Assembly: GCA_014304965.1 (NCBI GenBank)
Contig: JACRTZ010000019.1
Coordinates: 1-22,952, forward strand
From: Vulcanimicrobiota bacterium
Lineage (GTDB): Bacteria; Vulcanimicrobiota; Vulcanimicrobiia; Vulcanimicrobiales; Vulcanimicrobiaceae
Reading direction: 5' to 3'
DNA length: 22,952 nt
The notes under the pieces were generated by a model, which was not told the DNA's origin, did no database searches, and saw nothing but the letters and a program-made list of their open reading frames with translations. Every line of letters starts with the position of its first letter. Positions within the stretch are counted from its first letter, which is position 1. Shown here piece after piece: positions 6,522-14,804 of the stretch. Made by a program: the position numbers and the translations under genes.

Positions 6522-7585
6522 AGCGCCCCGAGAACGGCGCTCCCGCCGAACCACGCGACGCCGTACACCGCGCCGTACGCACCGATCGCGGAGGCGCGCC
6601 GTTCCGCCGGCGTAATGCCCGAGACGATCGCGGGGAACACCGAGTCTTGCGCCGCCATCGCGACGCCCCACAGGAAGACGCCCGTCACGGCGGCAAGCGG
6701 CGAACCCAAGAACGCGAGCGCCGTCCCGGCCAGCGACAGCGCCAATGCAGCGAGCAAGACGTTCGGCCCGCTGCGATCGTACCAGCGTCCGAAGGCCGGC
6801 GCGGCCAGCGCGCCCGCAACCATCGCGAGCGCGTAGGTGATAGGAATGGCGGCCGACGCGAGCACGTGCGTCTTAACCAGGTGATACGCGATCAGCGCGA
6901 AGTCGGCAAAACCGGCCGCCCAGAACGCGCCGGCAAGCGCGGCAAACCAGAATGCGCGCGGTTGATGCCTCACGTCGGGCGGCGGCGGCACCGCGAGATC
7001 CTCGGGCGCGGGATACTGAACGCGGGCGGCGGCGAGTACCGCAATCGTGAGCACCGCGGGAATGACGAGGATGCCGAACGCGCCCGAAAATCCGCCGTGC
7101 AGATACAGCACCGTGGCGACGATCAGCGGGCCGATCGTCGCGCCGATCTGATCGAGCGCGTCGTTGAGACCGAATACCCAGCCCTGCCCTAGACGCGTTC
7201 CGGCATGCGCGAGCATCGCCGAGGTCGCGGGCTTGCGTACCGCGCGACCGAACCGCTCCCCGACGATCAGCGCCGCCGCCGCCGGCCACGCGTGCGCGAA
7301 CGCGAGCAGTGGCACGCATGCGACGTTTACAATGTATCCGAAAAAGGCCACCGGCCAATAGCGGCGCGTGCGATCGGCGACGATGCCGCCGAGCCACCGC
7401 AACGAGTAGCCGATGAACTCGCCGAAGCCCGCGATTAATCCGACGACCGTCGCGCTCGCGCCGAGCGACGCGAGCAACGGCCCCGTCGCACTCCGCGCGC
7501 CTTCGTACGTCATGTCTGCGAATAAATTGACCAGCCCCATCACGAACACGAAACGGAACGCTCGCGATGCGAGCGAGGGGCTCAT
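6401..7585 (-). CDS. Major facilitator superfamily transporter
   Basis: 394 aa with about 12 predicted membrane helices. The helix 2-3 loop reads RWLGGIVADRTRRY, the MFS motif A region (G..aDr..r), and the second half repeats it as APAFGRWYDRSG. The opening FVFVMGLVNLFADMTYEGAR is typical of a bacterial MFS subgroup, annotated only as drug or unknown-substrate permeases. The substrate is unknown. ATG 7585 overlaps the glmU stop by four bases (ATGA), so it is the last gene of the icmB-gltX-glmU-MFS run. Confidence 0.85.
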   Translation of the reverse strand: MSPSLASRAFRFVFVMGLVNLFADMTYEGARSATGPLLASLGASATVVGLIAGFGEFIGYSLRWLGGIVADRTRRYWPVAFFGYIVNVACVPLLAFAHAWPAAAALIVGERFGRAVRKPATSAMLAHAGTRLGQGWVFGLNDALDQIGATIGPLIVATVLYLHGGFSGAFGILVIPAVLTIAVLAAARVQYPAPEDLAVPPPPDVRHQPRAFWFAALAGAFWAAGFADFALIAYHLVKTHVLASAAIPITYALAMVAGALAAPAFGRWYDRSGPNVLLAALALSLAGTALAFLGSPLAAVTGVFLWGVAMAAQDSVFPAIVSGITPAERRASAIGAYGAVYGVAWFGGSAVLGALYDRSLPATVAFALGVQLCALPFIIGTARTIARKRPASQT

Positions 7586-8940
7586 TGCGATTTCTTGACG
7601 ATCGCCCGCGCGGGATTGCCGGCCACTCGTTCGCCCGGTGGCACGTCGCGGATGACGACGCTGCCGGCACCGGTCAGCGCACCGTCACCGACTTCGACCG
7701 GTGCGACGAGCAACGTGTTGGTCCCGATGAAAACGTCCTTCCCGATGATCGTGCGATTCTTCTTCTCGCCGTCGTAGTTGCAGGTGACCGTAGCGGCCCC
7801 GATATTCGTGCGCTCGCCGACGGTGGCGTCGCCGATGTAACTCAGATGCATCGCCTTGACGCCCGGACCGAGCGTTGAGTTCTTGACTTCTACGAAGTTC
7901 CCGAGCCGCGCGCCAGTTTCCAACTGCGCGCCGCCGCGCACGTGTGCCCAGGGACCGACGGCCACGAAATCACCCAGGCGGCTGTCGCGCACCAGGCTGT
8001 CGCTCACGATGACGTGTTCGCCGAGCACCGAGCCCACGATGCGCGAATTCGGTCCAATCTCGCTGTGCGCGCCGATCTTCGTACCCCGGCCGAGCGTCGT
8101 GTTCGGCAGAATCGTCACGTCGCTTGCGATCTCGAGATCGGGTTCGAGATAGGTCGTGGCGGGATCGACGATCGTCACGCCCGCACGCATGTGGTGTTCG
8201 CACAAGCGGCGATTGAGCAGTGCCGCGGCCGCCGCGAGCTCGACCCGGTCGTTGACCCCCAGCACCGACCGGTAATCCGGAGCCACGACCGGAGCGATCC
8301 GTTCGCCTGCAGCCACGAGCGACGCGATCGTATCGGTCAAGTAGTATTCGCGCTGCGCGTTGTCGTTCTTGAGCTCGGCAACGGCCGCGCGCAATTTCGC
8401 CTCTTCGTACGCATACAGGCCGGCGTTCATCTCGTCGAGCGCCAACTCGTCATCGCTCGCATCCCGCGCTTCGACGATTCGCCCGACCCGGTCGCCGTCG
8501 CGCACGATTCGTCCAAACGATGAGGGCAGCGGCATCCGCGCGGTCACGAGCGCGGCCGCCTTGCCGCAGGCATCGAACACGGCGCGCACGAGCACGGCTT
8601 CGACGAGCGGCATGTCGCCGTTGACGACGAGAACGGTGCCGTCCCGTGGCGGGAGTTGCGCGAGCGCGATTTGCACGGCGTGGCCCGTGCCGTGTTGCGG
8701 TTCTTGCACGACGGTGCGCACGGCGTCGTGTCCTGCGTCCGCCGCTATCGCCGGCACGTCGGCATCGATCTCGCCGCTGGTCACGACCAGCACGTCGCGA
8801 ACGCCGGCGTCGCGCAGCGCGCGCAGCACGTGCCAGAGCATCGGCCGGCCGGCGAGCGCGTGGAGCACCTTCGGTCGCGCGCTCTTCATGCGCGTGCCCT
8901 TCCCGGCGGCCAAGACGACGGCGCGAATGTGTCCGGTCAT
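7582..8940 (-). CDS. glmU: Bifunctional GlmU: GlcNAc-1-P uridyltransferase / glucosamine-1-P acetyltransferase
   Basis: Makes UDP-GlcNAc for peptidoglycan and envelope polymers. 452 aa from ATG 8940. The N-terminal nucleotidyltransferase domain has LAAGKGTRMKSARPKVL, GTGHAVQIAL and VNGDMPLVEA. The C-terminal left-handed beta-helix has the hexapeptide repeats, plus NFVEVKNSTLG, the catalytic-His segment HLSYIGDATVG, NIGAATVTCNYDG and GTNTLLVAPV. The end RVAGNPARAIVKK is characteristic. The open frame extends upstream to 9144, but only inside gltX in antisense-like composition, so I chose the ATG that overlaps the gltX TGA by four bases. Confidence 0.96.
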   Translation of the reverse strand: MTGHIRAVVLAAGKGTRMKSARPKVLHALAGRPMLWHVLRALRDAGVRDVLVVTSGEIDADVPAIAADAGHDAVRTVVQEPQHGTGHAVQIALAQLPPRDGTVLVVNGDMPLVEAVLVRAVFDACGKAAALVTARMPLPSSFGRIVRDGDRVGRIVEARDASDDELALDEMNAGLYAYEEAKLRAAVAELKNDNAQREYYLTDTIASLVAAGERIAPVVAPDYRSVLGVNDRVELAAAAALLNRRLCEHHMRAGVTIVDPATTYLEPDLEIASDVTILPNTTLGRGTKIGAHSEIGPNSRIVGSVLGEHVIVSDSLVRDSRLGDFVAVGPWAHVRGGAQLETGARLGNFVEVKNSTLGPGVKAMHLSYIGDATVGERTNIGAATVTCNYDGEKKNRTIIGKDVFIGTNTLLVAPVEVGDGALTGAGSVVIRDVPPGERVAGNPARAIVKKSQ

Positions 8941-10373
8941 TTCGCGCGTCCGAGAACTTCCAGCGCGTAGCGCAAACGCTCGCGCACGATATCGCGTCCG
9001 AGGATCACGATCGAGTCGTAGAGGGGCACCGACTGCGCGCGTCCGGTGATCGCCACGTAGAACGGCCGGACCAAGTCGCGAACTTTCTTGCCCATGACAT
9101 CGGCGATCGCGCGGATCGTCCCGTCTATAGCGGCGACGTTCCACTCGGGCAGCGCTTCGAAACGTTCGAGCGCCTGCGTGAAGCCCGCTTTCAATTCTGC
9201 GTCATCGAGTTTTCCGGCGCGCAATTGCGCGACGTCCACGTCGACGCGACCCGCAAAAAAGAACGCGAGCAGCGGCCCCAGAGCGGAAAGCCGTTCGATG
9301 CGCGATTGCGCGAGCGGCGCAATTTTGCCGAGATACTCTTTGTTGAGTGCCCAGTCGCGCACGCGCTCGCCGAATTGTGCCGCGTCGAGTTTCTCGCGCA
9401 GATACCGTCCGTTGAGCCAATCGAGCTTGGGAACGTCGAACACCGGGCCGCCCACCGAGATGTGCTCGGGCACGAACCGCCCGACCATCGTCGGCAAATC
9501 CATGATCTCCTCCCCTTCGAGCGGCGGCACGGCCAGCAGCCCGAGAAAATTCAATAACGCTTCGGGAAGATAGCCCATGCGCTGGTAAAACAGGATGCCG
9601 GTCGGGTTCTTCCGTTTCGACAGCTTGCTCTTGTCGGGATTGCGCAGCAAGGGCAGGTGCGCGAGCGCGGGCATCTTCCAGCCGAAGTACTGGTACAGCA
9701 GTGCGTGTTTCGGCGCAGACGAAATCCATTCTTCGCCGCGCATGACGTGCGTGATGCCCATCAAGTGGTCGTCCACGACGTTCGCGAGATGATACGTCGG
9801 CCAGCCGTCCGACTTGACGAGCACCTGCATGTCGACCGTTCGCCATTCGAACACGATCTCGCCGCGCAGCAGATCTTGCACTGCGACCGAACCCTCGCGC
9901 GGTACTTTGAGGCGAACGACGTAGGGCGTGCCGGCCGCCTCGAGTTCGGCGGCTTCGGTTGACCGCAAGGTCAGGCAATGTCCATCGTAGCCAGGCGGCT
10001 GGCGGAGTTGGCGCTGTTCCATGCGCACCGCGTCGAGACGGTCGGCGGTGCAAAAACATTTGAAAGCGTGTCCTGCGGCAAGCAGCTCGTCGGCGTAGCG
10101 CGTGTAGAACGAAAGGCGATCGCTTTGACGATAGGGACCGTGCGGGCCGCCGACGTCCGGGCCTTCGTCCCAATGCAAACCGAGCCACTGCAGCGCTTCG
10201 AGGATCGCACGTTCGGATTCCGGCGTGCTGCGCGCGCGGTCCGTGTCCTCGATGCGCAAGATGAATTGGCCGCCGTTGCGCTTTGCGAACAAATAGTTGA
10301 TCAGGGCGACGAAGGCCGTGCCGACGTGCGGGTCGCCCGTGGGCGACGGCGCGAGGCGGGTGCGAACGCTCAC
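8937..10373 (-). CDS. gltX: Glutamyl-tRNA synthetase (class I)
   Basis: Charges tRNA-Glu (and possibly tRNA-Gln in the indirect pathway). 478 aa from GTG 10373 (VSVRTRLAPSPTGDPHVGTAF). The HIGH motif is HVGT, preceded by the family APSPTG. KMSKS is KLSKR (residues 250-254, in NPDKSKLSKRKNPTG). TDRARSTPESE, YDGHCL, VRLKVPREG and DGWPTYHLANVVDDHLMGITHVMRGEEW are standard GluRS segments. ND-GluRS versus GlnRS is settled by these. The open frame extends to 10454, but the added residues overlap the icmB end and are low complexity. The start lies ten bases after the icmB stop. The Shine-Dalgarno is weak, which fits coupling. Confidence 0.95.
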   Translation of the reverse strand: MSVRTRLAPSPTGDPHVGTAFVALINYLFAKRNGGQFILRIEDTDRARSTPESERAILEALQWLGLHWDEGPDVGGPHGPYRQSDRLSFYTRYADELLAAGHAFKCFCTADRLDAVRMEQRQLRQPPGYDGHCLTLRSTEAAELEAAGTPYVVRLKVPREGSVAVQDLLRGEIVFEWRTVDMQVLVKSDGWPTYHLANVVDDHLMGITHVMRGEEWISSAPKHALLYQYFGWKMPALAHLPLLRNPDKSKLSKRKNPTGILFYQRMGYLPEALLNFLGLLAVPPLEGEEIMDLPTMVGRFVPEHISVGGPVFDVPKLDWLNGRYLREKLDAAQFGERVRDWALNKEYLGKIAPLAQSRIERLSALGPLLAFFFAGRVDVDVAQLRAGKLDDAELKAGFTQALERFEALPEWNVAAIDGTIRAIADVMGKKVRDLVRPFYVAITGRAQSVPLYDSIVILGRDIVRERLRYALEVLGRAK

Positions 10374-10383
10374 GAAGTTTGGT

Positions 10384-10803
10384 TTAGCCGACCAATTGGC
10401 GGCGCTTGCCGCACTCGCGCTCGACGAACGACACGATGTTCGCAAGCGGGGCACCCGGCGTGAAAATCTCGCGCACGCCGCGTTTTTTCAAATCGGCGGC
10501 GTCGTCGGCCGGAATCGTACCGCCGCCGAAAAAGACGACGTCGCCCGCACCTTGCGCTTGCAAGGCGTCGAGCACGGCCGGAAAGAGCGTCATGTGCGCG
10601 CCGGAAAGGATCGAGAGGCCGATTCCGTCGGCGTCTTCTTGAATCGCGGTCGCGACGATCTGTTCGGGCGTCTGGAAGAGACCGGTATAGATCACTTCCA
10701 TGCCGGCGTCGCGCAAGGCTCGCGCGATCACCTTCGCACCGCGATCGTGACCGTCGAGGCCCGCCTTCGCGACGATCACGCGCAGGGGTCGTTCGGTTGG
10801 CAT
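10384..10803 (-). CDS. icmB: B12-binding small subunit of an acyl-CoA mutase (IcmB-like)
   Basis: 139 aa from ATG 10803. It is a complete cobalamin-binding domain: VAKAGLDGHDRGAKVIARAL contains DxHxxG with axial ligand His19, GLSILSGAH gives the SxL segment and VVFFGGGTIP the GG segment. IcmB of Streptomyces is about 136 aa. This protein closely resembles it in the stretch AGMEVIYTGLFQTPEQIVATAIQEDADGIGLSILSGAH, where only scattered positions differ from what I recall. It would pair with the large subunit at 12323-14038 to rearrange an acyl-CoA carbon skeleton with adenosylcobalamin. The two are now separated by a plus-strand Uma2 gene and the hydrolase. It leads the run icmB-gltX-glmU-MFS. 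Routine annotation would call it methylmalonyl-CoA mutase C-terminal domain. Confidence 0.88.
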   Translation of the reverse strand: MPTERPLRVIVAKAGLDGHDRGAKVIARALRDAGMEVIYTGLFQTPEQIVATAIQEDADGIGLSILSGAHMTLFPAVLDALQAQGAGDVVFFGGGTIPADDAADLKKRGVREIFTPGAPLANIVSFVERECGKRRQLVG

Positions 10804-10912
10804 CGCGAGGAGGTTTCTCCGAACGGCCCCGCGACCCCACCCGGACCCCTGGGAACCGAGCAAGCGCCGTTGCCGTTTTCCGGCGCCGCGTGATAGGTTC
10901 TGTGAAGATATC

Positions 10913-11449
10913 ATGCTGTCGCTCACCGATTGGCTGGACCGCCGCCCGTACAAAGAGCGCTTCGACGGCCGCTTCCGCCAGAAGATGACCCCGCAGCGCA
11001 AGCACGGGATCACCGCCGGCCGCATCTTCTCGCTGCTGTACGAGTGGGGCTCAGACATCGGCGACACGGCGGTGGAGTGGCGCGTTTACCTCGACGACGA
11101 CACGACGCTTCTACCCCACGTGTCGTTCTTCAGACACGAGCGCCTTGCCGGTCTCACGGAAGACGAGCGGGAACGGCCGCGGCTCGCACCCGACATCGCG
11201 GTCGAAATTCGCTCGCCAAAGGCCCGGCAACGCTCGATCCTGCGCAAGACCGAGCTCTATCTCTGGTTCGGGACGACGTTCGTTTTGAACGTGGACACGG
11301 ACGAGCGAACGATCACCGTGGATGACGCGGACGGTTCGCGGACCTTGCGAGTAGGGGAAACGATAGGACATCCGGCGTTTCCCAGCCTAGCGATCGCGGT
11401 CGCCGACGTCTTCTCGCCTCTCGAACGCGGAAAACTCCGCCCGCAGTAG
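10913..11449 (+). CDS. Uma2-family (DUF820) restriction-endonuclease-fold protein
   Basis: 178 aa from ATG 10913. The PD-(D/E)xK-like Uma2 core is visible: APDIAVEIRSPKARQRSILR then KTELYLWFGTTFVLNVD, matching the family pattern 'PDlvvEv.SP.....l..K...Y...G...vw.vd'. The preceding strand, normally 'PDVaf', reads LPHVSFF with His69 for Asp, so the active site may be altered. These proteins occur in many copies in some bacteria; their cellular role is not established. It is the only plus-strand gene between two minus-strand runs that contain partner mutase subunits, so it looks like an insertion. It converges on the hydrolase with seven bases between stops. Confidence 0.8.
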   Translation: MLSLTDWLDRRPYKERFDGRFRQKMTPQRKHGITAGRIFSLLYEWGSDIGDTAVEWRVYLDDDTTLLPHVSFFRHERLAGLTEDERERPRLAPDIAVEIRSPKARQRSILRKTELYLWFGTTFVLNVDTDERTITVDDADGSRTLRVGETIGHPAFPSLAIAVADVFSPLERGKLRPQ

Positions 11450-11456
11450 ACGCCCC

Positions 11457-12326
11457 TCAGGCGCCGAGGTGCGCGAGCAGCCAGGCGCGGCGGTCTTCGT
11501 GCACCGCCTCGCTCTCGAGCGCGTGATCGGTCGGATAGGACTTGAACGTTCGATCGCGATTGGGCATGGCGTTGCGCAGCGCGATGCCGGTCGCGCGCGC
11601 CACGTATTCGTCGTTCTGTCCGAATTGCAGCAGCGTTGCGCTTTGCTTTCCGCGCACGAGCCACGCCGGCAAATCGAAAACGCTCATGGACGCGACGTAC
11701 GATGCGATGTCTGCCGGCGCGCGTCCGAGCAAATACCACTCCCAAAACGAGAGGGTCGGCGCCACCAGCACCGCGTAGCGCGGACGCTCGTCCACGGCGA
11801 GCAGCAACGCGCCGTCCATCGCGCCAAAGTCGTGCCCCACGTAAGCAATGCGCATCGTGTCGACGCCCGGTACCGTTTCCAAACAATCGAGCGCGCGCCG
11901 TAACGTAACGACTTGCGCGATCGTGTCGGCGTAATCCGTCGCCGGCGCGCGATTGTTCGCGAACCAATTCTGTTGCGACCACGGCATGTCCACGAGCAAC
12001 GAGACGACGCCGTGCTTGGCGAGTTCGCGGGCATCGCTTGCGAACTCCGTGTGATTCGTCGTCGCGGGTTCGCCGAGCCAATGCACCCAGAGAACGGCGG
12101 CCGCGCTTTTGGGCGCCGGCGGCGAAATCAGCACGCCGCCCGACATCGTTTCGCCCGGCGCACCAAAGGCAAGGGCCGTTCCCTGCGCCGCGTCGTACGC
12201 CGGATGCGCGCACGCTTCGGCGCGCACGGGCTTGTACGCAAACGACGGGGCACTTGCGGGCGACGCGCCCAGAAGGCCGAGCGCGGCCGCTGCCGCGGCG
12301 GCGATCCATAGGGTTGCTTTTTTCAA
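11457..12326 (-). CDS. Secreted alpha/beta hydrolase with Asp-type nucleophile elbow
   Basis: 289 aa. TTG at 12326 overlaps the mutase TGA by four bases (TTGA) and gives a clean signal peptide, LKKATLWIAAAAAAALGLLG, with cleavage near ASPASA. The open frame reaches 12452, but that part lies within the mutase gene. The hydrolase core shows VLWVHWLGEPATTNH (oxyanion region), VSLLVDMPW, and the nucleophile elbow YVGHDFGAMDG with Asp166 where esterases carry Ser. The acid is probably in QFGQNDEYV and the His in PTDHALE. GHDxG elbows occur in haloalkane dehalogenases and epoxide hydrolases, so a covalent-ester mechanism on halide or epoxide substrates is possible. The rest of the protein looks more like dienelactone-type hydrolases, so the substrate is open. 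Confidence 0.75.
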   Translation of the reverse strand: MKKATLWIAAAAAAALGLLGASPASAPSFAYKPVRAEACAHPAYDAAQGTALAFGAPGETMSGGVLISPPAPKSAAAVLWVHWLGEPATTNHTEFASDARELAKHGVVSLLVDMPWSQQNWFANNRAPATDYADTIAQVVTLRRALDCLETVPGVDTMRIAYVGHDFGAMDGALLLAVDERPRYAVLVAPTLSFWEWYLLGRAPADIASYVASMSVFDLPAWLVRGKQSATLLQFGQNDEYVARATGIALRNAMPNRDRTFKSYPTDHALESEAVHEDRRAWLLAHLGA

Positions 12327-14038
12327 AATGACGCGCGCTCGCGATAGCGCCCGAACACTTCGACCATCGCCTCGACGATTTCGCCTTCGGTGGCAAGCGC
12401 GTTGACCGCCTCGACGAGCGGCGGCATGACGTTTTGCGATTCGTCGCGACACGCGCGTTTGAGTGAAGCGAGCGCCGCTTCGACCTTCGTCCCGTCGCGA
12501 CCGGCACGGACCTCGGCCACGGCTTGCGCCTGGCCGCGTTCCATCGCTTCGCCGATCTTAAGCAGGTCCATCGGAACCTCTTCGTCGTCTTTGGCAAACG
12601 CGTTGACGCCGACGATCACGCGATCTTTCGTTTCGAGCGAACGCTGGTAGCGATACGACGCATCGGCGATCTCGTGTTGGAAGAAACCGGCCTCGATCGC
12701 TTCGATCACGCCGCCGTACTCTTCGATCTGGCGGAAATACTCTTCGGCCTGCTTTTCCATTTCGTCCGTCAGCGCTTCGACGAAGTACGAGCCGCCGAGC
12801 GGGTCGATGACGTTGGTGACGTTCGTCTCGTAGGCAAGCACCTGTTGGGTGCGCAGCGCGATCTCGACCGATTTTTCGGTCGGCAGCGCGAGTACTTCGT
12901 CCATCGAATTCGTGTGCAACGACTGCGTGCCGCCGAGCACCGCGGCCATCGCCTCGAACGCAACCCGCACGATGTTGTTCTCGGGCTGCTGCGCCGTCGC
13001 GCTGCAGCCGGCGGTCTGGGTGTGAAAGCGCAAAGTCCACGAGCGCGGATCCTTCGCGCCGTACTTGTCGCGCATCCGCCGCGCGTAAATACGGCGCGCC
13101 GCGCGGAACTTGCAGATCTCTTCGAAGAAATCGATGTGCGAGTTGAAAAAGAACGAGAGGCGCGGTGCAAACGAGTCCACGTCCATGCCGGCCTTCATTG
13201 CGGCCTCGACGTACGCAAAGCCGTCGGCCAAGGTGAAGGCGAGTTCTTGCGCCGCCGTCGAGCCCGCTTCGCGAATGTGATAGCCCGAGATCGAGATCGT
13301 GTTCCAGCGCGGCATCTCGGCCGTGCAGAACTTCATCATGTCCACGATGATGCGCACATGAGGGCGCGGCGGAAAGATCCATTCTTTCTGCGCGATGTAT
13401 TCTTTGAGGATGTCTGCTTGAAGCGTGCCCCCCAGTTTCGCGCGCGGAATGCCCTTTGCTTCGGCGGTCGCGATGTATTGTGCGAGCGCGATCGCCGCGG
13501 GCCCGTTGATCGTCATCGAGGTCGTGATCTCGCCGAGATCGATGCCGTTGAAGAGAATCTCCATGTCGCGCAGCGAGTCGATCGCGACGCCGCACTTGCC
13601 GACTTCGCCGCGCGCGAGCGGGGCGTCGGAATCGTAACCCATCAAGGTCGGCATATCGAAAGCGACCGAGAGCCCCATCTGCCCTTGCGACAACAGGAAA
13701 TGATAGCGTTCGTTGGTCTGCTTGGCGTTGCCGAAACCGGCGAATTGCCGCATCGTCCACAGCCGGTCGCGATACATGCCGGCGTGGATGCCGCGCGTGT
13801 ACGGAAACTCGCCGGGCATGCCGAGGTCGCGCACGAGGTCGAGGTGCGCGACGTCCTCGGGTCCGTAGAGCGGCTTGAGCGGAAGATCGGAGATCGTGCG
13901 GTCGACGGCGCCCGACCCCGGGTCGTGACGGCGCGAGGTGCGCGAATGCCAGCGCTGCTCCCAGCGCGCGCGTTCTTCTTCATAGTCCGCGGACGGCTGG
14001 CCGCCGAGGCCGCTCGGCCGCTCGATCATTTTCGCCAT
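12323..14038 (-). CDS. icmA: Acyl-CoA mutase large subunit, isobutyryl-CoA mutase type (IcmA-like)
   Basis: B12-dependent carbon-skeleton mutase, 571 aa from ATG 14038 (MAKMIERPSG); IcmA is about 566. TIM-barrel landmarks are TRGIHAGMYRDRLWTMRQFAGFG, LSVAFDMPTLMGYDSD, TTSMTINGPA, ISGYHIREAG, RFHTQTAG and LGGTQSLHTNS. Methylmalonyl-CoA mutase uses Tyr89 and Arg207 to hold the carboxylate; here these are Phe99 and Gln217. The spacing of 118 residues is identical, and Phe80/Gln198 are the isobutyryl-CoA mutase residues. There is no B12 domain in this chain; it is supplied by the 139-aa protein at 10384-10803. meaB lies two genes upstream. An upstream frame extension to 14206 overlaps the NIPSNAP gene and is rejected. 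The exact acyl-CoA substrate needs testing; methylmalonyl-CoA is unlikely. Confidence 0.9.
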   Translation of the reverse strand: MAKMIERPSGLGGQPSADYEEERARWEQRWHSRTSRRHDPGSGAVDRTISDLPLKPLYGPEDVAHLDLVRDLGMPGEFPYTRGIHAGMYRDRLWTMRQFAGFGNAKQTNERYHFLLSQGQMGLSVAFDMPTLMGYDSDAPLARGEVGKCGVAIDSLRDMEILFNGIDLGEITTSMTINGPAAIALAQYIATAEAKGIPRAKLGGTLQADILKEYIAQKEWIFPPRPHVRIIVDMMKFCTAEMPRWNTISISGYHIREAGSTAAQELAFTLADGFAYVEAAMKAGMDVDSFAPRLSFFFNSHIDFFEEICKFRAARRIYARRMRDKYGAKDPRSWTLRFHTQTAGCSATAQQPENNIVRVAFEAMAAVLGGTQSLHTNSMDEVLALPTEKSVEIALRTQQVLAYETNVTNVIDPLGGSYFVEALTDEMEKQAEEYFRQIEEYGGVIEAIEAGFFQHEIADASYRYQRSLETKDRVIVGVNAFAKDDEEVPMDLLKIGEAMERGQAQAVAEVRAGRDGTKVEAALASLKRACRDESQNVMPPLVEAVNALATEGEIVEAMVEVFGRYRERASF

Positions 14039-14097
14039 GCCGGGCGGTTCGACGTTCGCGGAGCTAACTCCCAACAAGAGGCCGGCGGCGGCGCGCT

Positions 14098-14802
14098 CTA
14101 GCGGAAGAGCGCGCGGGCTGCCGGTTCTAAGCGAAGCCGTTCGTAGCGCGACGTTCGCACATGCATCGGCTCGGGTCGGCTCGCGGTGGCGAAATGACCC
14201 AGCCACGCATCGACATCTGCGGCCTCATTGCAAACGCCCGTGACGACGAACGACGGCTCACCCTCGCGGACGGGCAATCGCGGAAAGTCGTTCGGCCGCT
14301 CTTCCGTCACGAAGTACGCGATACGCGACGAGCACCGCTGGAGTTTCGGCAGTACCTCCGTTTCAAACGCCGTAAGAAACGCCTGGTCGGCCGGTCCGTC
14401 CAGCGTGAAAATTGCGACGCCGACGACCGAGGCAGAGGCCTCGGGAAACGACGGCGCCGGGCGGCTCAAGCCGCTCACATCGAAACCGCTGTGCGCCCGG
14501 GCCGGACGTAACAACAGCACGTTGTCGGAGTCGAGGATGGTATCGTTCGCCGCCGCGCGATGAGTTTTCCACACCGATGACTCGACGTAGAACGCGTGCA
14601 ACGCGCCTGCCCGCGATTCCATCCGATCGAACCCGCGGAACCACACGAAGGCGTCAGGGTCGTCCAGATCGCGGTAGTGGCCGATGGCGGTCATCCCGCG
14701 CTCTTCCTGCGTTTCGATAAACTCGCGATCGAAGAGCGCGATCAGATCGTCGCGCCGGCCGGGCTGCATGACATACCGGCGCAACTCGACCGACGCGAAC
14801 AT
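14098..14802 (-). CDS. NIPSNAP-domain protein
   Basis: 234 aa from ATG 14802. It contains a NIPSNAP-type ferredoxin-like domain at the N-terminus: MFASVELRRYVMQPGRRDDL, then FIETQEERGMTAIGHYRDLD, DPDAFVWFRGFDRMESR and DTILDSDNVLLLRP. A second, divergent alpha/beta barrel-like half (VVGVAIFTLDG, FVTGVCNEAADVDAWL) may repeat the fold. The biochemical role of NIPSNAP proteins in bacteria is unknown. It begins two bases after the meaB TAG (14807-14805) and precedes icmA by 59 bases, so it is probably co-transcribed with the mutase genes. The open frame extends upstream through meaB, but that is shadow. Confidence 0.8.
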   Translation of the reverse strand: MFASVELRRYVMQPGRRDDLIALFDREFIETQEERGMTAIGHYRDLDDPDAFVWFRGFDRMESRAGALHAFYVESSVWKTHRAAANDTILDSDNVLLLRPARAHSGFDVSGLSRPAPSFPEASASVVGVAIFTLDGPADQAFLTAFETEVLPKLQRCSSRIAYFVTEERPNDFPRLPVREGEPSFVVTGVCNEAADVDAWLGHFATASRPEPMHVRTSRYERLRLEPAARALFR

Positions 14803-14804
14803 CC

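Noticed and set aside
5169..6671. A 500-codon minus-strand open frame opposite the DUF5819-like and HTTM genes
   Set aside because: Arg/Glu-rich, low-complexity translation, no hydrophobic or domain pattern; the opposite strand shows clear membrane helices and family motifs.
10384..10803. Methylmalonyl-CoA mutase small subunit
   Set aside because: The domain alone cannot distinguish MCM from ICM, but the partner large subunit has Phe/Gln at the specificity positions and this chain is IcmB-sized, so ICM type is preferred.
10870..10897. Promoter for the Uma2 gene (TTGCCG with GATAGG)
   Set aside because: The -10 match is poor and transcription would begin only a few bases before the ATG.
12524..14101. 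A long plus-strand open frame (over 500 codons) opposite the mutase large subunit
   Set aside because: Its translation is rich in Arg/Ala/His with no recognisable domain, and the minus strand encodes an unmistakable mutase. It is a by-product of high GC codon use.
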